Of a DNA stretch of 17,172 bases, positions 14,863-17,172 are shown one piece after another (position 1 is the stretch's first letter; each line of letters opens with the position of its first letter). The notes beneath the pieces are model-generated. The model saw only the letters and a list, made by a program, of their open reading frames with translations. It did not search any database and had not been told where the DNA came from. A program made the translations under genes and the position numbers. The stretch covers positions 1 to 17,172 of the forward strand of contig DGXO01000028.1 in assembly GCA_002395605.1 (NCBI GenBank). The letters are read 5' to 3'. Origin of the DNA: Bacteroidales bacterium UBA4230 (lineage in GTDB: Bacteria > Bacteroidota > Bacteroidia > Bacteroidales > UBA932).

Positions 14863-15597
14863 CTAGAACTGGTCAAATCCTTCAGATTCAATGGCCCCAA
14901 TGAGTTCACGGCCACCGGTTTTCACAATGGCGCCGTCCTTGAGAACATGCACGAAGTCCGGCTGGACATACTCCAGGAGCTTATGGTAGTGGGTCACAAT
15001 GATGGCCGATTTTTCCGGGCTGCGGAGGGCGTTGACGCCATCGGCCACAATCCTGAGGGCGTCTACGTCAAGGCCGGAGTCGGTTTCGTCGAGGATGCTG
15101 AGCATGGGGTCCAGCATTGCCATCTGGAATATCTCGTTGCGCTTTTTTTCGCCGCCGGAGAAGCCTACGTTCACTTCCCTCTTGGCAAATTCCTGCTTCA
15201 TTTTGAGGAAGGCCATCTTCTCTTTCTGGAGCTTGAGGAATTCGCCGGCCTTGAGTTCCGGGAGGCCTTCGGCACGCCTTTTTGCATTTACGGCGGCCTT
15301 CATGAATGCGGTGATGGTGACTCCGGGGATCTCAATGGGATACTGGAAACTGAGGAAAAGGCCTGCCCAGGCGCGCTCTTCCGGGGCCATTGCAAGAAGA
15401 TCCTTGCCCATGAAGGTGACACTGCCCTCTGTGACGGTGTATCCGGGACGGCCGGTGAGAACCGCCGCCAAGGTGCTTTTGCCTGCGCCGTTGGGGCCCA
15501 TCACGGCATGGATTTCTCCGGGGCCGATTGTGAGGTTCACCCCTTTGAGGATTTCCTTGTCCTCAACGCTTGCGTGAAGGTTTTTTATCTGAAGCAT
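14863..15597 (-). CDS. sufC: SufC, ABC-type ATPase of the Fe-S assembly complex
   Basis: This 244-residue protein is the soluble ATPase that drives conformational change in the SufBCD scaffold. It shows Walker A GPNGAGKST (34-42), Q-loop FLSFQYP with Gln85, the SufC-type signature FSGGEKKRNEIFQM (146-159), Walker B and D-loop LSILDETDSGLDVDAL (166-181), and the switch His203 in VTHYHKLL. No membrane segments are present. Its ATG lies one base after the pnuC stop and its TAG lies two bases before the sufD ATG, so translation should be coupled on both sides. Length is normal. Confidence 0.96.
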   Translation of the reverse strand: MLQIKNLHASVEDKEILKGVNLTIGPGEIHAVMGPNGAGKSTLAAVLTGRPGYTVTEGSVTFMGKDLLAMAPEERAWAGLFLSFQYPIEIPGVTITAFMKAAVNAKRRAEGLPELKAGEFLKLQKEKMAFLKMKQEFAKREVNVGFSGGEKKRNEIFQMAMLDPMLSILDETDSGLDVDALRIVADGVNALRSPEKSAIIVTHYHKLLEYVQPDFVHVLKDGAIVKTGGRELIGAIESEGFDQF

Positions 15598-15598
15598 A

Positions 15599-16216
15599 TC
15601 ACGAATTTTTCTTATACAGTTTAATCCAGGTCACAAGCGACCAGATGCCGTTTACAAGGTACAGGCCGCTCACAATGGGCATGAAGACGTTGCCAACGCT
15701 TATGTGGAGGATGAGCTGGGTAACGTTTACAAGGAGCCAGGCTATCCAGCAGTCCCATTTCTTGAGGGCCGAAAGCAGCTGCGCCATGAGGATGAGCACC
15801 GTCACGGTGCAGTCCAGGTACGGATGGGGGTCCGAGGGGAAAAGATTGTCCAGCGTCCAGCCCCAGAGGCCCGCCACAAGTAGCACGGCACTCACGCTCA
15901 TTATGCGCCAGGGCCAGGTGAGCATGGTCACCTTCAGTTCTCCCTTGTCCGTGGCTTCTTCCTTGCGGGGATGCGTCCAGCGCCAGTGGCCAAGGATGTT
16001 GATGGAGAGCGAAATTGGCTGCAGAAGCAGGCTGGCGTACAGATTGCGGTTCCAAAAAAGGAAGAAGAGTGCAATTGTGTAAAGGTAGCCCACCCAGAAG
16101 TTGTACTTTGAATTCCGGCCCGCAAGCACCACGCAGGTAAGGCCCAATATGCTGGATATCAGGTCTATGAGCAGCACCGGCTTGCCGGCAAGTTCAAATA
16201 TTACGGTATCAAACAT
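15599..16216 (-). CDS. pnuC: PnuC-family nicotinamide riboside/NMN transporter
   Basis: This 205-residue inner-membrane protein has about seven hydrophobic segments and the PnuC pattern: an early helix region, SINILGHWRW (71-80), and the later LDCTVTVLILMAQLLSALKKWDCWIAWLLVNV segment (about 134-165), then GLYLVNGIWSLVTW. PnuC proteins take up nicotinamide riboside or a related NAD precursor by facilitated diffusion; some relatives carry thiamine or riboflavin, and those cannot be excluded by eye. It is read in the same direction as the suf genes, 65 bases after sufB and one base before sufC. Placement inside a suf operon is unusual. No riboswitch precedes it. Family call is good; substrate moderate. 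Confidence 0.85.
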   Translation of the reverse strand: MFDTVIFELAGKPVLLIDLISSILGLTCVVLAGRNSKYNFWVGYLYTIALFFLFWNRNLYASLLLQPISLSINILGHWRWTHPRKEEATDKGELKVTMLTWPWRIMSVSAVLLVAGLWGWTLDNLFPSDPHPYLDCTVTVLILMAQLLSALKKWDCWIAWLLVNVTQLILHISVGNVFMPIVSGLYLVNGIWSLVTWIKLYKKNS

Positions 16217-16230
16217 TCTATTTCTATTTG

Positions 16231-16272
16231 AGATTCTTCGGCTTCGCCCTGCGGGCTACGCTCAGAATGACA
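16231..16272. repeat. REP-like hairpin element in the sufB-pnuC gap
   Basis: The gap between sufB and pnuC is mostly a stem-rich sequence. ATTCT (16233-16237) pairs with AGAAT (16264-16268), and GCCC (16246-16249) pairs with GGGC (16253-16256) around TGC, with further imperfect pairing between. The ends AGATTCTTCGGCTTCGCC and CTCAGAATGACA resemble a dispersed intergenic repeat seen in many bacterial genomes. Its family differs from the element inside sufD. On the transcript it may act as a weak attenuator or an mRNA-stabilising hairpin. Confidence 0.6.
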
Positions 16273-16281
16273 AGGGAACGT

Positions 16282-17172
<891 letters not shown>

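Noticed and set aside
14947..15624. Open plus-strand frame of 225 codons opposite sufC
   Set aside because: SufC has full Walker, signature and switch motifs on the other strand. The antisense frame reads like a codon-bias shadow.
16217..16281. NAD or thiamine riboswitch in front of pnuC
   Set aside because: The gap is only 65 bases and is mostly filled by the REP-like hairpin. I see no riboswitch core motifs.

Overview
The window looks like a piece of a Bacteroidales chromosome (phylum Bacteroidota). It carries an adjacent SusC/SusD pair, several lipoprotein signals of the Bacteroidota kind, a BACON-like domain, a SusR-type membrane regulator and promoter elements matching the Bacteroidota consensus (TTTG, spacer, TAnnTTTG). 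Genus cannot be read from this sequence. Apart from one forward toxin-antitoxin pair, every gene is on the minus strand.

From left to right: (1) bases 1-1133 hold the first 377 residues of a CotH-fold lipoprotein whose gene runs off the left edge. (2) Bases about 1276-1997 hold an AT-richer hicA-hicB cassette on the plus strand, with its own promoter, candidate operators and a strong terminator that can work in both directions. (3) Bases 2050-12440 are a compact five-gene polysaccharide utilisation locus (PUL) read leftwards: GH3 beta-glucosidase, SusC transporter, SusD binding protein, a surface glycan-binding lipoprotein with three nearly identical C-terminal modules, and a GH16 laminarinase-type endo-beta-glucanase. 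(4) Bases 12594-14219 encode a SusR-like membrane-spanning regulator. (5) Bases 14216-17172 hold a suf iron-sulfur assembly cluster (sufB, sufC, sufD) with a pnuC nicotinamide riboside/NMN transporter gene between sufB and sufC.

The PUL genes fit one pathway. The GH16 enzyme would cut a beta-1,3- or mixed-linkage beta-glucan at the cell surface. The repeat lipoprotein and SusD would hold the chains, SusC would import oligosaccharides with TonB energy, and the GH3 enzyme would trim them to glucose. The regulator just upstream is the likely local controller. The substrate is inferred from the GH16+GH3 pairing and is not shown directly.

The most unusual region is the suf end. The sufD reading frame is only 214 codons, about half the usual length, and a 65-base twin inverted REP-like element is translated in frame near its N-terminus. 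A second, different REP-like hairpin fills the sufB-pnuC gap. The PUL regulator starts with GTG inside the sufD stop codon, so its translation appears coupled to Fe-S assembly genes. The hicAB promoter is also odd: its -7 box ends two bases before the hicA start codon, which predicts a leaderless or nearly leaderless mRNA. I found no rRNA, tRNA, CRISPR array, insertion sequence or recognisable riboswitch.
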